From: Lachnoclostridium phytofermentans ISDg
GTDB taxonomy: Bacteria > Bacillota > Clostridia > Lachnospirales > Lachnospiraceae
Length of the DNA stretch: 64,000 nucleotides
Direction of reading: 5' to 3'
Assembly (NCBI RefSeq): GCF_000018685.1
Contig: NC_010001.1
Span: 3,934,001-3,998,000, forward strand
The notes under the pieces are model-generated. The model was given only the letters and a program-made list of their open reading frames with translations. It did not search any database and had not been told where the DNA came from. The translations under genes and the position numbers were made by a program. The number at the start of each line of letters is the position of its first letter. The first letter of the stretch is position 1. This document shows positions 44,730 through 53,514 of the stretch, piece after piece.

Positions 44730-44987
44730 CTATTCATCAAAATCTGCATGATATACCTTATCACTCACATGAATATCAATATAAGATAAGTTAAACTCTT
44801 CTTCCATTACATCTACTTTATACTCGAAAAAACAGTTCTCCGTTTTCTTTGACATAAAAATATATGTTCCTGGTTCTTTTTCTTCAATTTCATCGCATAT
44901 CTCATTATATATCTCATAACCATCAATTTCGCCTGGATATCCACAAGCTTTTATCTTCTCTTCAATCATATCATAAAATTCCTGCAT
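44730..44987 (-). CDS. Hypothetical acidic protein, 85 aa
   Basis: A small, strongly acidic protein: MQEFYDMIEEKIKACGYPGEI at the start, CDEIEEKEPGTYIFMSKKTENCFFEYKVDVMEEEFNLSYIDIHV at the centre and end. The pattern helix, loop, four strands suggests a small alpha/beta fold. No family is recognised. The ATG at 44987 follows GGAGGTTTTAATC, better than an ATG five codons upstream. It lies 18 bases behind the hexapeptide-repeat gene and may be cotranscribed. Confidence 0.7.
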   Translation of the reverse strand: MQEFYDMIEEKIKACGYPGEIDGYEIYNEICDEIEEKEPGTYIFMSKKTENCFFEYKVDVMEEEFNLSYIDIHVSDKVYHADFDE

Positions 44988-45005
44988 GATTAAAACCTCC
45001 ATTTC

Positions 45006-45680
45006 TTACACTTCGTCCTGCTTTTTAGCAATCTCTCCAGCCTTTTTATATATACTATGTTCTGGAATATATCCTCGCACAGAGGAAAGTGGATATATAT
45101 TCGTCTCTCTACCAATAACGGTACCTGGGTTTAGTACACTACCGCACCCAATCTCTACCATATCTCCTAGGATAGCACCCATCTTCTTTAAGCCAGTTGG
45201 ATATTTTTCGTTTTGAAATCGTACTGTAACTAATGTCTTATCCGATTTTACATTCGAAGTAATAGCACCAGCTCCCATATGTGATTTATAACCAAGAACT
45301 GAGTCCCCAACATAGTTATAGTGTGGAACTTGAACTTTATTAAATAACACAACATTCTTAAGCTCTGTAGAATTTCCAACAACTGCACCCTCGCCAACAA
45401 TAATGTTTCCACGAAGATAAGCACAGTGACGAATTTCTGCGTTCTTATCAATAATACAAGGGCCATGAATATCAGCCGAACGTGCTACTGTAGCAGACTT
45501 TGCAATCCATATATTATCCCCAATTCTATCATATTCCTGGGCTGGTAAGGTTTCTCCAAGTTTTTTAATAAAAGATCCAATATTAGGTAAAACTTCCCAT
45601 GGATAAATTACACCCTGGAATAAATCCGTTGCAATTGTTTGTGTCAAATCAAATAAACTTTGTATCTCTAATTCAATCAT
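45006..45680 (-). CDS. Left-handed beta-helix (hexapeptide-repeat) sugar acyl-/nucleotidyltransferase-like protein
   Basis: A 224-residue protein. A short helical N-terminus (IELEIQSLFDLTQTIATDLFQGVIYPWEVLPNIGSFIKKL) precedes hexapeptide repeats (IWIAKSATVARSADIHGPCIIDKNAEIRHCAYLRGNIIVGEGAVVGNSTELKNVVLF), then GAGAITSNVKSDK and GCGSVLNPGTVIGRETNIYPLSSVRG. This corresponds to the C-terminal, GlmU-like acetyltransferase half without the pyrophosphorylase domain. Acetyl-CoA and a sugar phosphate would be expected substrates. I start it at the ATG at 45680; longer frames run back into topB. See the leader peptide at 45677-45715. Confidence 0.8.
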   Translation of the reverse strand: MIELEIQSLFDLTQTIATDLFQGVIYPWEVLPNIGSFIKKLGETLPAQEYDRIGDNIWIAKSATVARSADIHGPCIIDKNAEIRHCAYLRGNIIVGEGAVVGNSTELKNVVLFNKVQVPHYNYVGDSVLGYKSHMGAGAITSNVKSDKTLVTVRFQNEKYPTGLKKMGAILGDMVEIGCGSVLNPGTVIGRETNIYPLSSVRGYIPEHSIYKKAGEIAKKQDEV

Positions 45681-45715
45681 ATAACCTTGTATGATGTATT
45701 TGCACCTAAATACAT
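45677..45715 (-). CDS. Possible 12-residue leader peptide overlapping the hexapeptide gene
   Basis: ATG at 45715, preceded by the best ribosome site in the area (GAAAGGAG, 7 bases away), encodes MYLGANTSYKVI and ends at TGA, which overlaps the ATG of the hexapeptide gene as ATGA. This arrangement would give translational coupling. Alternatively it marks a frameshift near the true N-terminus of the large protein. Confidence 0.4.
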   Translation of the reverse strand: MYLGANTSYKVI

Positions 45716-45786
45716 CGATACGCTCCTTTCTTCTCAACTTTGTTTTAATCAATATCAGCAATGTAGACTTTTTATATAACCCACGC

Positions 45787-47934
45787 CTACTTTTTATAGT
45801 TTTGTGCGACTTGTTCAAAGTATGGTATTAATAGATTCGCGTTATTGACTCCCTTCACGCCTTCGGTCATACGCCCTACAAACCCCTCCAGTTTTGCAAT
45901 ATACTCGTCTTTCGTAATAGTTCCATCTGATACCATCGTAAGCCCCTTTTCCCAGCTTGCGGTAAGCTCCGCATTGAGTAAAGACCGAATAGAAACATTC
46001 ACAACATCATAAATTAATTCACCCATTAAAGCAGGGGTCATAATCTGTGTTTTCTTGTTTAGAGAGAGGTAATTTATCTTAACAAGTTTGTTTAATATTT
46101 CAGCTCTTGTTGCACTTGTTCCAATACCGCTTCCTTTTATCTGAGCACGCAATTCTTCGTCATCAATTAACTGTCCTGCATTTTCCATCGCAAGAATTAG
46201 TGAACCAGAATTATAGCGTTTTGGAGGAGCCGTTTCTCCTTCTTTAATTGTAAAATTACGAACTGGTAGTTTCATCCCTTTTTTCAGACTCTTAATAACC
46301 TCAAAGAACGTCGCATCATAATCTTTCTCTTCCTCAGTCTCCTCATCAGAGCCTTTCTCTTTTCCGTCAGCCTCTGTCTTAGTGGATGTTTTTGCAGATC
46401 CATCCGTATCTTGCATTGCGGTATTCGTATTTCCTTGATAGCCTGCAACCTTTAAATATCCTTCTTCAATTAAAACACGGAAACTTGAAAAAAAGCTTTC
46501 CGTATCAATCTTCGTTGTTATTGCTATCTTTTGATAAACTGCTGGTGGATAAAAGATACTTAAGAATCGTTTCACAATTGACACATATACTCTCTTTGCA
46601 GTCGGAGATAGGGAAGACAATGCTCCAAACCCTTGACCGGTTGGTATAATTGCATAGTGATCGGTGATCTGTTTGTCATTCACATAACGAGTCTTTGCTA
46701 TGTTTTTATACGAACCAAGAGCTAAGACTTCTTCCGCAAATGGTTGAAATTGTGAAAGAGCAGTTAATCCCTTGATATTTTTATAGATTTCTTTTGAGAC
46801 TGCGGTGGATAAAACCCTGGCATCCGTTCTTGGGTATGTTACAAGCTTCTTTTCATATAGCTCCTGAGTATATTTTAATGTTTCATCCGGACTAATCTTA
46901 AAAAGCTTAGAACATTCATTCTGAAGTTCTGCAAGGTTAAAAAGAAGAGGTGGATTCTTATTTTCCTTCTTTTTCTCCATGCTTACGATTTCAGCCACCA
47001 ATTGCTTAGACTCTTCATCCTGCTTTAATTTTGCAAGGTAACTGTTTTTATTATTATTCTCAATTCTTGTTTCATATTCCGATTCATAGCCAGTAAGCAT
47101 CGTAATTAATTTCTCTGCTTCTTGTTTCTCACGAAATCCGTTCTCTTTATATAGTAATGGAGATAGATAATACTTTGACCCTTCTACCGCTTTAAATTCT
47201 CCGTCAAAGGTTCTATCCGAAGTTTCTAATGTCAGCATGACACGGTAAAATGGAGTTTTCACAAATTCACGTATTTCACGCTCTCTTCTAACTACCATTC
47301 CAAGAACGCAAGTCATAACACGTCCTACTGCTATCGCAGAATGTTTTTCGTTTTTGAGAAAATTATTTACGGTATAACCATATTTTAGTGATAGCACACG
47401 AGAAAAATTGATTCCCATTAAGTAATCTTCTTGTGCCCTTAGATAAGCTGATGATGAAAGGTTATCGTAATCAGATAGAGGCTTTGCTTCACGAATACCT
47501 CTTAAGATTTCTTCCTCTGTTTGAGAGTCTATCCATACTCTTCGTTTTTCTTTATTCTTTGGTACCTTTGCCATCTGGTCTACCAAACGATAAATGTACT
47601 CTCCTTCTCGTCCAGAGTCAGTACAGACATATATTTTATCAACATCAGAACGATTTAACAGCCCCTTTACCACCTGAAACTGTTTACTAACCGATGGAAT
47701 AACCTCATATTTAAACTCCTTTGGTAAAAACGGAATCGTTTGCAGTGACCATTTTTTTAAAGCAGGATCATAGCTTTCTGGATAGCTCATTGTTACAAGA
47801 TGCCCAACACACCAAGTTACTATACTATCTTCAGATTCCATATACCCATCAGACTTTCTAAAATTTGATTTTAGTGCTTTTGCAAATTCCTGAGCCACAC
47901 TTGGTTTCTCAGAGATATATAAGCTTTTACCCAT
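45787..47934 (-). CDS. topB: DNA topoisomerase III
   Basis: A 715-residue type IA topoisomerase. The Toprim domain begins KSLYISEKPSVAQEFAKAL and carries the metal-binding CTDSGREGEYIYRLVDQ. The catalytic tyrosine lies in YEKKLVTYPRTDARVLS. ITDHYAIIPTGQ and the closing GSGIGTSATRAEILNKLVKI are further family blocks. An inserted acidic, repetitive segment near 520-555 (DGSAKTSTKTEADGKEKGSDEE) is not conserved. There are no C-terminal zinc fingers. The enzyme decatenates replication or recombination intermediates. MGKSLYI is taken as start; MKVGKF six codons upstream is equally possible since ribosome sites are weak. Confidence 0.92.
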   Translation of the reverse strand: MGKSLYISEKPSVAQEFAKALKSNFRKSDGYMESEDSIVTWCVGHLVTMSYPESYDPALKKWSLQTIPFLPKEFKYEVIPSVSKQFQVVKGLLNRSDVDKIYVCTDSGREGEYIYRLVDQMAKVPKNKEKRRVWIDSQTEEEILRGIREAKPLSDYDNLSSSAYLRAQEDYLMGINFSRVLSLKYGYTVNNFLKNEKHSAIAVGRVMTCVLGMVVRREREIREFVKTPFYRVMLTLETSDRTFDGEFKAVEGSKYYLSPLLYKENGFREKQEAEKLITMLTGYESEYETRIENNNKNSYLAKLKQDEESKQLVAEIVSMEKKKENKNPPLLFNLAELQNECSKLFKISPDETLKYTQELYEKKLVTYPRTDARVLSTAVSKEIYKNIKGLTALSQFQPFAEEVLALGSYKNIAKTRYVNDKQITDHYAIIPTGQGFGALSSLSPTAKRVYVSIVKRFLSIFYPPAVYQKIAITTKIDTESFFSSFRVLIEEGYLKVAGYQGNTNTAMQDTDGSAKTSTKTEADGKEKGSDEETEEEKDYDATFFEVIKSLKKGMKLPVRNFTIKEGETAPPKRYNSGSLILAMENAGQLIDDEELRAQIKGSGIGTSATRAEILNKLVKINYLSLNKKTQIMTPALMGELIYDVVNVSIRSLLNAELTASWEKGLTMVSDGTITKDEYIAKLEGFVGRMTEGVKGVNNANLLIPYFEQVAQNYKK

Positions 47935-47962
47935 GAATTTTCCAACTTTCATTGTTTACTGG

Positions 47963-48082
47963 CACAAATGTTTTCTTTGTGTTTCACAAATGTTTTCCTT
48001 GTCTCACAAATGCTTTCCTTCACAAATGCTTTCCTTGTCTCACAAATGCTTTCCTTGTCTCACAAATGCTTTCCTTGTGATT
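47963..48082. repeat. Tandem repeat, six units of about 20 bp
   Basis: Six contiguous copies of a unit beginning CACAAATGCTTTCCTTG and ending TCT (lengths 22, 20, 16, 20, 20 and 22) lie directly upstream of topB. The two leftmost units differ slightly (TGTTTTC). There are no spacers, so it is a minisatellite and not a CRISPR array. Confidence 0.9.
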
Positions 48083-48278
48083 CACAAGTACTTCTTACTC
48101 TTGTGCTCTTCCAAATGTCCTGTATTTCATTGTAGCATAATCCGAAACGTTTGTGAAGTTGAAAGACAAGTGCCATTTTTGTGCATTTTTTCCTATCCTG
48201 CGCCGCTTATTTGCATAAAGTGTAAGATAAATCTTTCACTCTTGAAAACATGCCTGCTCATTAGGCTGTGTCAAACTA

Positions 48279-48339
48279 GTATGAAGTTTTAGAATTACTT
48301 AGGCGGCGTCTTTTGGCACCTTAGAAATTCTCTTCATAC
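48279..48339. repeat. 61-bp imperfect palindrome
   Basis: GTATGAAG pairs with CTTCATAC, and AGAATTACTTAGG with CCTTAGAAATTCT (11 of 13), around GCGGCGTCTTTTGGCA. Just left of it is GGCTGTGTCAAAC, which resembles terminal repeats of several IS families. It could be a mobile-element relic or a structured leader of the LUD gene 100 bases away. The rest of the 47935-48437 gap is the topB repeat and AT-rich sequence. Confidence 0.5.
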
Positions 48340-48437
48340 TTCCTTTATTTTCGTTGCAACTTACAGGAAAGTTATGTAGAATAAGAAACAAGAAAATATC
48401 ATGTACTTGAGTTTAAGTAAGGAAAGGATGGTTCTCT

Positions 48438-49076
48438 ATGTCTTCACCGAAAAAGCAATACTATGAAAATCTTGCAGATAGTTTGATTGAGAAATTTAAT
48501 CAACGTGGAATTGAAGGATATTACTGTGATAACAAAGAAGAAGCCTTGACAGTAGCCAAGCGTTTTTTAACTCCTGGCTGTTCTGTTAGCTGGGGTGGTT
48601 CCATGACCCTAGATGAAATCGGATTACTCGATGAATTTCATAACTCTGACTACATAATCTATGATCGTAATAAGGCTAAAACTCCAGAAGAACGCTCTGA
48701 ACTTTATGGTAAGATCGTAACAGCAGACTACTACTTTATGAGCTCCAACGCCATTACACTGGATGGAAAACTTGTTAATATTGATGGTAGTGGTAACCGC
48801 GTAGCATGCTTAATTACCGGACCTAAAAATGTCATTGTGATTGCAGGAATGAACAAAATTGTTACTGACGAAGCTACTGCAATGGAACGTGTTAGAAATA
48901 TGGCCGCTCCACCAAATGCTATAAGATTAAATAAGAAAACCCCATGTGCAGAACTCGGACGATGCGCTAACTGTCTCGTTCCGGATTGTATATGCAGTAG
49001 TATTGTTATTACAAGACGTTCCCATATCCCATACCGTCTCAAAGTTATACTAATAGGTGAAGAGTTAGGATATTAA
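48438..49076 (+). CDS. LUD-domain protein (DUF162, LutC-like)
   Basis: A 212-residue protein of the lactate-utilisation LUD fold. Conserved segments are GCSVSWGGSMTLDEIGL, YIIYDRNKAKTPEERSELY, DYYFMSSNAITLDGKLVNIDGSGNRVA and ITGPKNVIVIAGMNKIVTD. The end holds cysteines in AELGRCANCLVPDCICSSIV, suggesting metal or cluster binding. LutC works with LutA and LutB in lactate oxidation, but neither partner is nearby; single-gene LUD proteins of clostridia have no settled function. Ribosome site AAGGATGG. Confidence 0.85.
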   Translation: MSSPKKQYYENLADSLIEKFNQRGIEGYYCDNKEEALTVAKRFLTPGCSVSWGGSMTLDEIGLLDEFHNSDYIIYDRNKAKTPEERSELYGKIVTADYYFMSSNAITLDGKLVNIDGSGNRVACLITGPKNVIVIAGMNKIVTDEATAMERVRNMAAPPNAIRLNKKTPCAELGRCANCLVPDCICSSIVITRRSHIPYRLKVILIGEELGY

Positions 49077-49090
49077 TAATTGTGATTGAT

Positions 49091-49135
49091 GAATTAGATT
49101 TTAAATAGTAAATGTAGAATTAGATTTTAAATAGT
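49091..49135. repeat. Two 19-bp direct repeats
   Basis: GAATTAGATTTTAAATAGT occurs at 49091-49109 and 49117-49135, and a truncated third copy starts at 49143, just after the LUD gene. Confidence 0.8.
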
Positions 49136-49154
49136 GATTGCAGAATTAATATAT

Positions 49155-49211
49155 AAAAAACGTAAGCTCTATCGTGAAGAACTAAACTTCAAGTTGGAGC
49201 TTACGTTTTTT
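49155..49211. terminator. Bidirectional terminator between LUD gene and glyA
   Basis: AAAAAACGTAAGCTC and GAGCTTACGTTTTTT are exact complements around 27 bases, which contain the further small stem GAAG/CTTC. Confidence 0.88.
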
Positions 49212-49246
49212 CTATGAGAAGTTTTTGTTATAGAATTTCTTTTATT

Positions 49247-50485
49247 TTAATATAGCGGATACGCATCCGTTAACATCTTAACCAAAGCTTTTGCCTGTTC
49301 CTTGTTTTTATCTACATCTTTAACTACAAGTGAAATTGCTTCTGCAACAACAGCCATATCTTTTTCATTAAAGCCTCTTGTAGTAATAGCAGGTGTACCA
49401 AGACGGATTCCGCTTGTTACAAATGGAGAAGCTGGATCATTTGGAACAGTATTCTTATTACAAGTAATGTTAGCTTCATCTAAAATATGTTCTGCCTCTT
49501 TTCCTGTAATGTTCATATTCTGTAAGTCAATTAACATTAAGTGGTTGTCGGTACCTCCAGATACCAAGTTAAATCCACGTGCTGTTAACTCATTTGCTAA
49601 TGCCCCCGCATTGGAGATGATTTTCCCAGCATAATCTTTGAAGCTATCATCTAGTGCTTCTTTAAAACAGATAGCTTTTGCAGCAATTACATGCATTAAC
49701 GGTCCCCCTTGAGTTCCTGGGAATATGGACTTATTAAGCTTATGCTCTTCGGCAAACTCTTCACTAGATAAAATCATACCGCCTCTAGGACCACGTAATG
49801 TCTTATGAGTCGTTGTAGTTGTAACGTGCGCATATGGTATTGGTGATTGATGATAACCAGCAGCTACTAATCCAGCAATATGTGCCATATCAACCATCAA
49901 GTATGCACCTACTAAGTCAGCAATTTCACGGAAACGTTTAAAGTCAATCTTTCTAGCATAAGCAGAAGCTCCAGCTACGATTAATTTTGGCTTACATTCC
50001 TTTGCTATTTTCTCTACCTCTTCATAGTCGATAAAACCATTGTCATCCACACCATATGGTACAATATTAAAGTAAGAACCGGAGAAGTTTACTGGGCTAC
50101 CGTGAGTTAAGTGCCCACCATGTGCAAGATTCATACCCATAACTGTATCTCCTGGCTGTAATAAAGCGAAGAATACTGCCATATTCGCCTGTGCACCAGA
50201 GTGAGGCTGAACATTGGCGTAAGTACAACCAAATAACTTCTTTGCTCTCTCGATCGCTAAATTCTCAGCTATATCAACAAATTCGCATCCGCCATAATAT
50301 CTTTTTCCTGGATATCCTTCTGCGTATTTATTTGTTAGTGGGCTACCCATTGCAGCCATAACTGCCTTACTAACAAAATTCTCTGATGCTATCAATTCAA
50401 TATGATCGTTCTGTCTTGCGATTTCCATTGTGATACTATCCGCTAATTCTGGATCAAATACTTTTATATCTTCAAATGAATACAT
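49247..50485 (-). CDS. glyA: Serine hydroxymethyltransferase
   Basis: A 412-residue PLP enzyme that interconverts serine plus tetrahydrofolate and glycine plus 5,10-methylene-tetrahydrofolate. Clear family blocks: HIELIASENFVSKAVMAAMGSPLTNKYAEGYPGKRYYGGC at the N-terminus, QPHSGAQANMAVFFALL, VDMAHIAGLVAAG, and the PLP lysine in TTTTHKTLRGPRGG. Length is normal. It supplies one-carbon units also used by the MetH in this window. The promoter is at 50522-50550 and the ribosome site is AAGGAG. Confidence 0.97.
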   Translation of the reverse strand: MYSFEDIKVFDPELADSITMEIARQNDHIELIASENFVSKAVMAAMGSPLTNKYAEGYPGKRYYGGCEFVDIAENLAIERAKKLFGCTYANVQPHSGAQANMAVFFALLQPGDTVMGMNLAHGGHLTHGSPVNFSGSYFNIVPYGVDDNGFIDYEEVEKIAKECKPKLIVAGASAYARKIDFKRFREIADLVGAYLMVDMAHIAGLVAAGYHQSPIPYAHVTTTTTHKTLRGPRGGMILSSEEFAEEHKLNKSIFPGTQGGPLMHVIAAKAICFKEALDDSFKDYAGKIISNAGALANELTARGFNLVSGGTDNHLMLIDLQNMNITGKEAEHILDEANITCNKNTVPNDPASPFVTSGIRLGTPAITTRGFNEKDMAVVAEAISLVVKDVDKNKEQAKALVKMLTDAYPLY

Positions 50486-50521
50486 ATCTCCTTATCCTTT
50501 CCGATGTTTTTATTACTTGCC

Positions 50522-50550
50522 ATTATAGCATAACCAATTTGTAATGAAAA
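50522..50550 (-). promoter_or_regulatory. glyA promoter with extended -10
   Basis: On the minus strand TTTTCA (50545-50550), 17 bases, TATAAT (50522-50527) preceded by TGC, an extended -10 that compensates for the weak -35. The leader is about 30 bases and holds no riboswitch. Confidence 0.65.
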
Positions 50551-50598
50551 GAAATTCAAAAAAGTCTTTTATTATTTTATCTTATAAGATTAATTAAA

Positions 50599-50659
50599 AA
50601 GTGTAGATAATAGGAATCTTTACCGAAGTAACTGCCTCAATTCCCCTTATCTACACTTA
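50599..50659 (-). terminator. Terminator of the DegV gene
   Basis: AAGTGTAGATAA and TTATCTACACTT are exact 12-bp complements; on the minus strand TTTTTAATTAAT follows. The loop is long (about 37 bases) with an inner GGGG/CC pairing possible. Confidence 0.75.
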
Positions 50660-50715
50660 TTATGAACTATACAGATGTGTGATTCTACTTTTCTCCATCC
50701 GAACTTGTCCCTATA

Positions 50716-51594
50716 TTAAAATTTATAATTTTCACCAACAAATGTCATCGCGCACATTCCTGCACCTGTGTGCGTCCCAATGACAGGGCCTATATTGGTA
50801 ATTAAGTAATCTTTCACTAATCCTCGCTCTGTTAGGATATCAGCTAAAGCCTTTGCATAATCTGGGCAAGCTGCATGACCGATAATCACTGTTTGATTTT
50901 TCGTATCGATACCATCCTCTTCAAGGCGATTTACTAAGTATTCTAATGCCTTTTTGTTACCTCTTACCTTTGAAACAACCAATAATTTTCCTTCTTTATC
51001 CATACTTAATACTGGACAAATGCGAAGTGCTGTTCCTACCATAGCTTCTAAAGAATTTAGACGACCACCTCTTTTTAAATGGTGTAAGTCTTCTACCATG
51101 AACCAATGGCAACACTTTCTCTTGATATCTTCCACAAAGTTAGCTACTTCTTCTAACGATTTACCTTTTTGTCTTTCTTTTGCTGCTAGATAAACAAGCA
51201 ATCCCTCTCCAATGGAGGCACATAAGGAATCAATACAGATTATTTTCCTGTCAGGATATTTTTCTTTTAACCCTTCTGACATCAACCTGCCTGTGTTATA
51301 AGTACCACTTAATCCTGAGGAAAATGCAATATATAAAACATCTTTTCCACTTTCTAAGAATGGAGTTAAATAATTTTCAAACACTACAGGATTAATCTGG
51401 CTAGTTACCGAATCTTCACCTGCTTTTAATCGTTTATAAAAATCTTCACAACTTAATTCTCTTTCATCTGGAAAGTGTGTATACGGTGTATCACCTAGGT
51501 GGAAATCCATAGGGATAATGTGTACATCCAACTCATTTACGATGTCCTGTACTAAATCCAACGTTACATCACTCACTATACAATAATCTGCCAT
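50716..51594 (-). CDS. DegV family fatty-acid-binding protein
   Basis: A 292-residue DegV protein. It opens DYCIVSDVTLDLVQDIVNELDVHIIPMDFHLGDTPY, and the lipid-head-group contacts are in TSQINPVVFENYLTPFLESGKDVLYIAFSSGLSGTYN and VIGTHTGAGMCAMTFVG. The family binds fatty acids and in some bacteria serves FakA-type fatty-acid kinase; no fakA gene is in this window. The start is set at MADYCIV by AAGGAG; the 16-residue upstream extension in frame is not supported. Confidence 0.92.
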   Translation of the reverse strand: MADYCIVSDVTLDLVQDIVNELDVHIIPMDFHLGDTPYTHFPDERELSCEDFYKRLKAGEDSVTSQINPVVFENYLTPFLESGKDVLYIAFSSGLSGTYNTGRLMSEGLKEKYPDRKIICIDSLCASIGEGLLVYLAAKERQKGKSLEEVANFVEDIKRKCCHWFMVEDLHHLKRGGRLNSLEAMVGTALRICPVLSMDKEGKLLVVSKVRGNKKALEYLVNRLEEDGIDTKNQTVIIGHAACPDYAKALADILTERGLVKDYLITNIGPVIGTHTGAGMCAMTFVGENYKF

Positions 51595-51719
51595 AAACTT
51601 CTCCTTAACTCTTGTCCTTAGCTCTAAATGAAAGTATATCATATTCCATAAAAGAAATAAACTGAAAGATATATAAACTTCCTTGAATGTATATTAATTT
51701 CCAATCAGAAATTTACTCA

Positions 51720-51748
51720 TTGTATTCTACTATTTGCGGTGCTATAAT
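51720..51748 (+). promoter_or_regulatory. Promoter of the MATE transporter gene
   Basis: TTGTAT (51720-51725), 17 bases, TATAAT (51743-51748) preceded by TGC (extended -10). The resulting leader of about 125 bases contains three hairpins. Confidence 0.65.
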
Positions 51749-51773
51749 ACCTCTGTTTCTTAAAATATACATA

Positions 51774-51856
51774 TTAGAAGTTTGCTTTATAAACTTCTAA
51801 TAACAGGTGCGGTTTTCGCACCGTCATTCTGATTATTGAAACATGATTTTTGTTTC
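51774..51856 (+). promoter_or_regulatory. Structured 5' leader of the MATE gene
   Basis: Three stem-loops in a row: TTAGAAGTTT with AAACTTCTAA (51774-51800), GGTGCG with CGCACC around GTTTT (51806-51822), and GAAAC with GTTTC (51838-51856). None has a U-tract, so none is a plain terminator. The first two are separated by only TAACA. The pattern suggests a cis-regulatory RNA, but I cannot match it to a known riboswitch class. Confidence 0.5.
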
Positions 51857-51881
51857 TATAAAATAACTTATCGGAGTAAAT

Positions 51882-53255
51882 ATGCAAAAGTCAAAATCTA
51901 AAATATACCAAAATGCTATTACGGAAGGTCCAATCCTTACCCGACTATTAATATTTTTCTTTCCAATTTTGTTAGGCACCTTCTTTCAACAACTGTATAA
52001 CACTTCAGATGCTATTATCGTAGGTAACTTCGTTGGAAAACGTGCACTTGGAGCAGTAGGTGGTACCACTGGAACCATAATAAATCTCTTGGTTGGCTTT
52101 TTTGTTGGTCTTTCCTCTGGTGCTACTGTAATAATCTCGCAATACTATGGTGCCAAGGCGGAAGAAGATGTAAAAAGTTCAGTTCATACTTCATTTGCAC
52201 TTGCAATTTGTGGTGGAGTCGTTTTAATGATACTTGGACTATATTTATCTCCAATAATGCTAACCTCAATGAATACCCCTGATGATATTTATCCACTATC
52301 CCTACAATATATAAGGATTTTCTTCCTTGGTATTGTACCAAATTTAGTTTATAATATTGCCTCTGGAATTCTTAGAGCGGTCGGTGATACCAAGCGACCT
52401 TTGTATTATTTAATCATCAGTTGTTTTGTAAATATTGTATTAGACCTACTTTTTGTTGGAGTTTTCCACATGGGTGTAGCCGGTGCTGCTATTGCAACTA
52501 TAATCTCTCAATTCGTTAGTGCAGTTTTAGTGGTCATGACTTTATTGCGTACAAATGAATCCTATCGTTTAGTTCCTAGGAATATTCACTTTGAGGTACC
52601 AATCTTAAAACGTATTGTAAAGATAGGGCTTCCCGCTGGATTGCAGTCTGTAATGTATTCTGTGTCGAATGTAATTATTCAAAGCCACATCAATTCGCTC
52701 GGAACTGACACTGTTGCCGCTTGGACTGCCTATGGTAAAATTGATGGTCTATTTTGGATGATCATTGGTGCTCTTGGTCTCTCTGTAACTACGTTTATCG
52801 GACAAAATTATGGGGCAAAAAAAGCTTCTCGAGTTCATAAATGCGTAAAAGTAGGACTTATTTTGGCTTTTGGAATTTCTATTTTACTTAGCATTGTTTT
52901 ATATTTCCTTGGTCATTATGTTTTCCGACTATTTACGGATGATCAAATAGTACTACAATTAGGTATGAAGATTCTCCATTTCCTTGCACCGACCTTCTTT
53001 ACTTATGTATGCATCGAAATTTTAGCTGCTGCACTACGTGGAATTGGCGATGCGTTAGTCCCTATGATTATAACCTGTCTTGGCGTATGTGTTTTAAGAA
53101 TTGTTTGGCTATATACCGCAGTACCATTGTCACCTAATATCATTACTGTTATCTTTAGTTATCCACTTACTTGGGTAATAACGTCATTACTGTTTATATT
53201 ATATTATAGTTTCTTTAGCCATCTTGGTTTCCGTAAGAGAGCACTGTATGAATAA
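51882..53255 (+). CDS. MATE family efflux transporter
   Basis: A 457-residue membrane protein with about twelve hydrophobic segments in two MatE halves. It opens ITEGPILTRLLIFFFPILLGTFFQQLYNTSDAIIVGNFVGKRALGAVGGT, the diagnostic MATE start. The second half contains ILKRIVKIGLPAGLQSVMYSVSNVIIQ and WMIIGALGLSVTTFIGQNYGA. It should export cationic drugs or metabolites using a sodium or proton gradient. The substrate is unknown. Its structured leader suggests regulated expression. Confidence 0.95.
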   Translation: MQKSKSKIYQNAITEGPILTRLLIFFFPILLGTFFQQLYNTSDAIIVGNFVGKRALGAVGGTTGTIINLLVGFFVGLSSGATVIISQYYGAKAEEDVKSSVHTSFALAICGGVVLMILGLYLSPIMLTSMNTPDDIYPLSLQYIRIFFLGIVPNLVYNIASGILRAVGDTKRPLYYLIISCFVNIVLDLLFVGVFHMGVAGAAIATIISQFVSAVLVVMTLLRTNESYRLVPRNIHFEVPILKRIVKIGLPAGLQSVMYSVSNVIIQSHINSLGTDTVAAWTAYGKIDGLFWMIIGALGLSVTTFIGQNYGAKKASRVHKCVKVGLILAFGISILLSIVLYFLGHYVFRLFTDDQIVLQLGMKILHFLAPTFFTYVCIEILAAALRGIGDALVPMIITCLGVCVLRIVWLYTAVPLSPNIITVIFSYPLTWVITSLLFILYYSFFSHLGFRKRALYE

Positions 53256-53353
53256 TGATTAAGCCAAGGAAATATTTTTTTCAACTTAATTACATCGTTT
53301 ATAACATCAGTTCGTGAGCTAAAGTAATATATGTTTTACCCTTCCAGCACGCA

Positions 53354-53386
53354 GAATAGGCTAGCACAATTGCTAGCCTATTTTTA
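53354..53386 (+). terminator. Terminator of the MATE gene
   Basis: AATAGGCTAGCA and TGCTAGCCTATT pair perfectly around 4 bases, followed by TTTATT. Confidence 0.88.
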
Positions 53387-53419
53387 TTACCTATTTATAA
53401 TTCCGGATGTTTCTTCTAT

Positions 53420-53504
53420 CTTCCGTCTCATTTATTTCCGTCTCATTTATTTCCGTTTCTTTTGTATACCGTTTCTTCTAACTTCCGTTTCTTCTATCTT
53501 CCAC
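53420..53504. repeat. Degenerate tandem repeat of about 16 bp
   Basis: About five head-to-tail units of the type TTCCGTTTCTTCTAT or TTCCGTCTCATTTAT lie between the MATE terminator and the end of the binding-protein gene. Confidence 0.75.
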
Positions 53505-53514
53505 TTATTTAAAA

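Noticed and set aside
45787..47934. topB as marker of an integrative conjugative element
   Set aside because: No relaxase, VirB4, VirD4 or integrase genes are nearby; the other neighbours are housekeeping genes.
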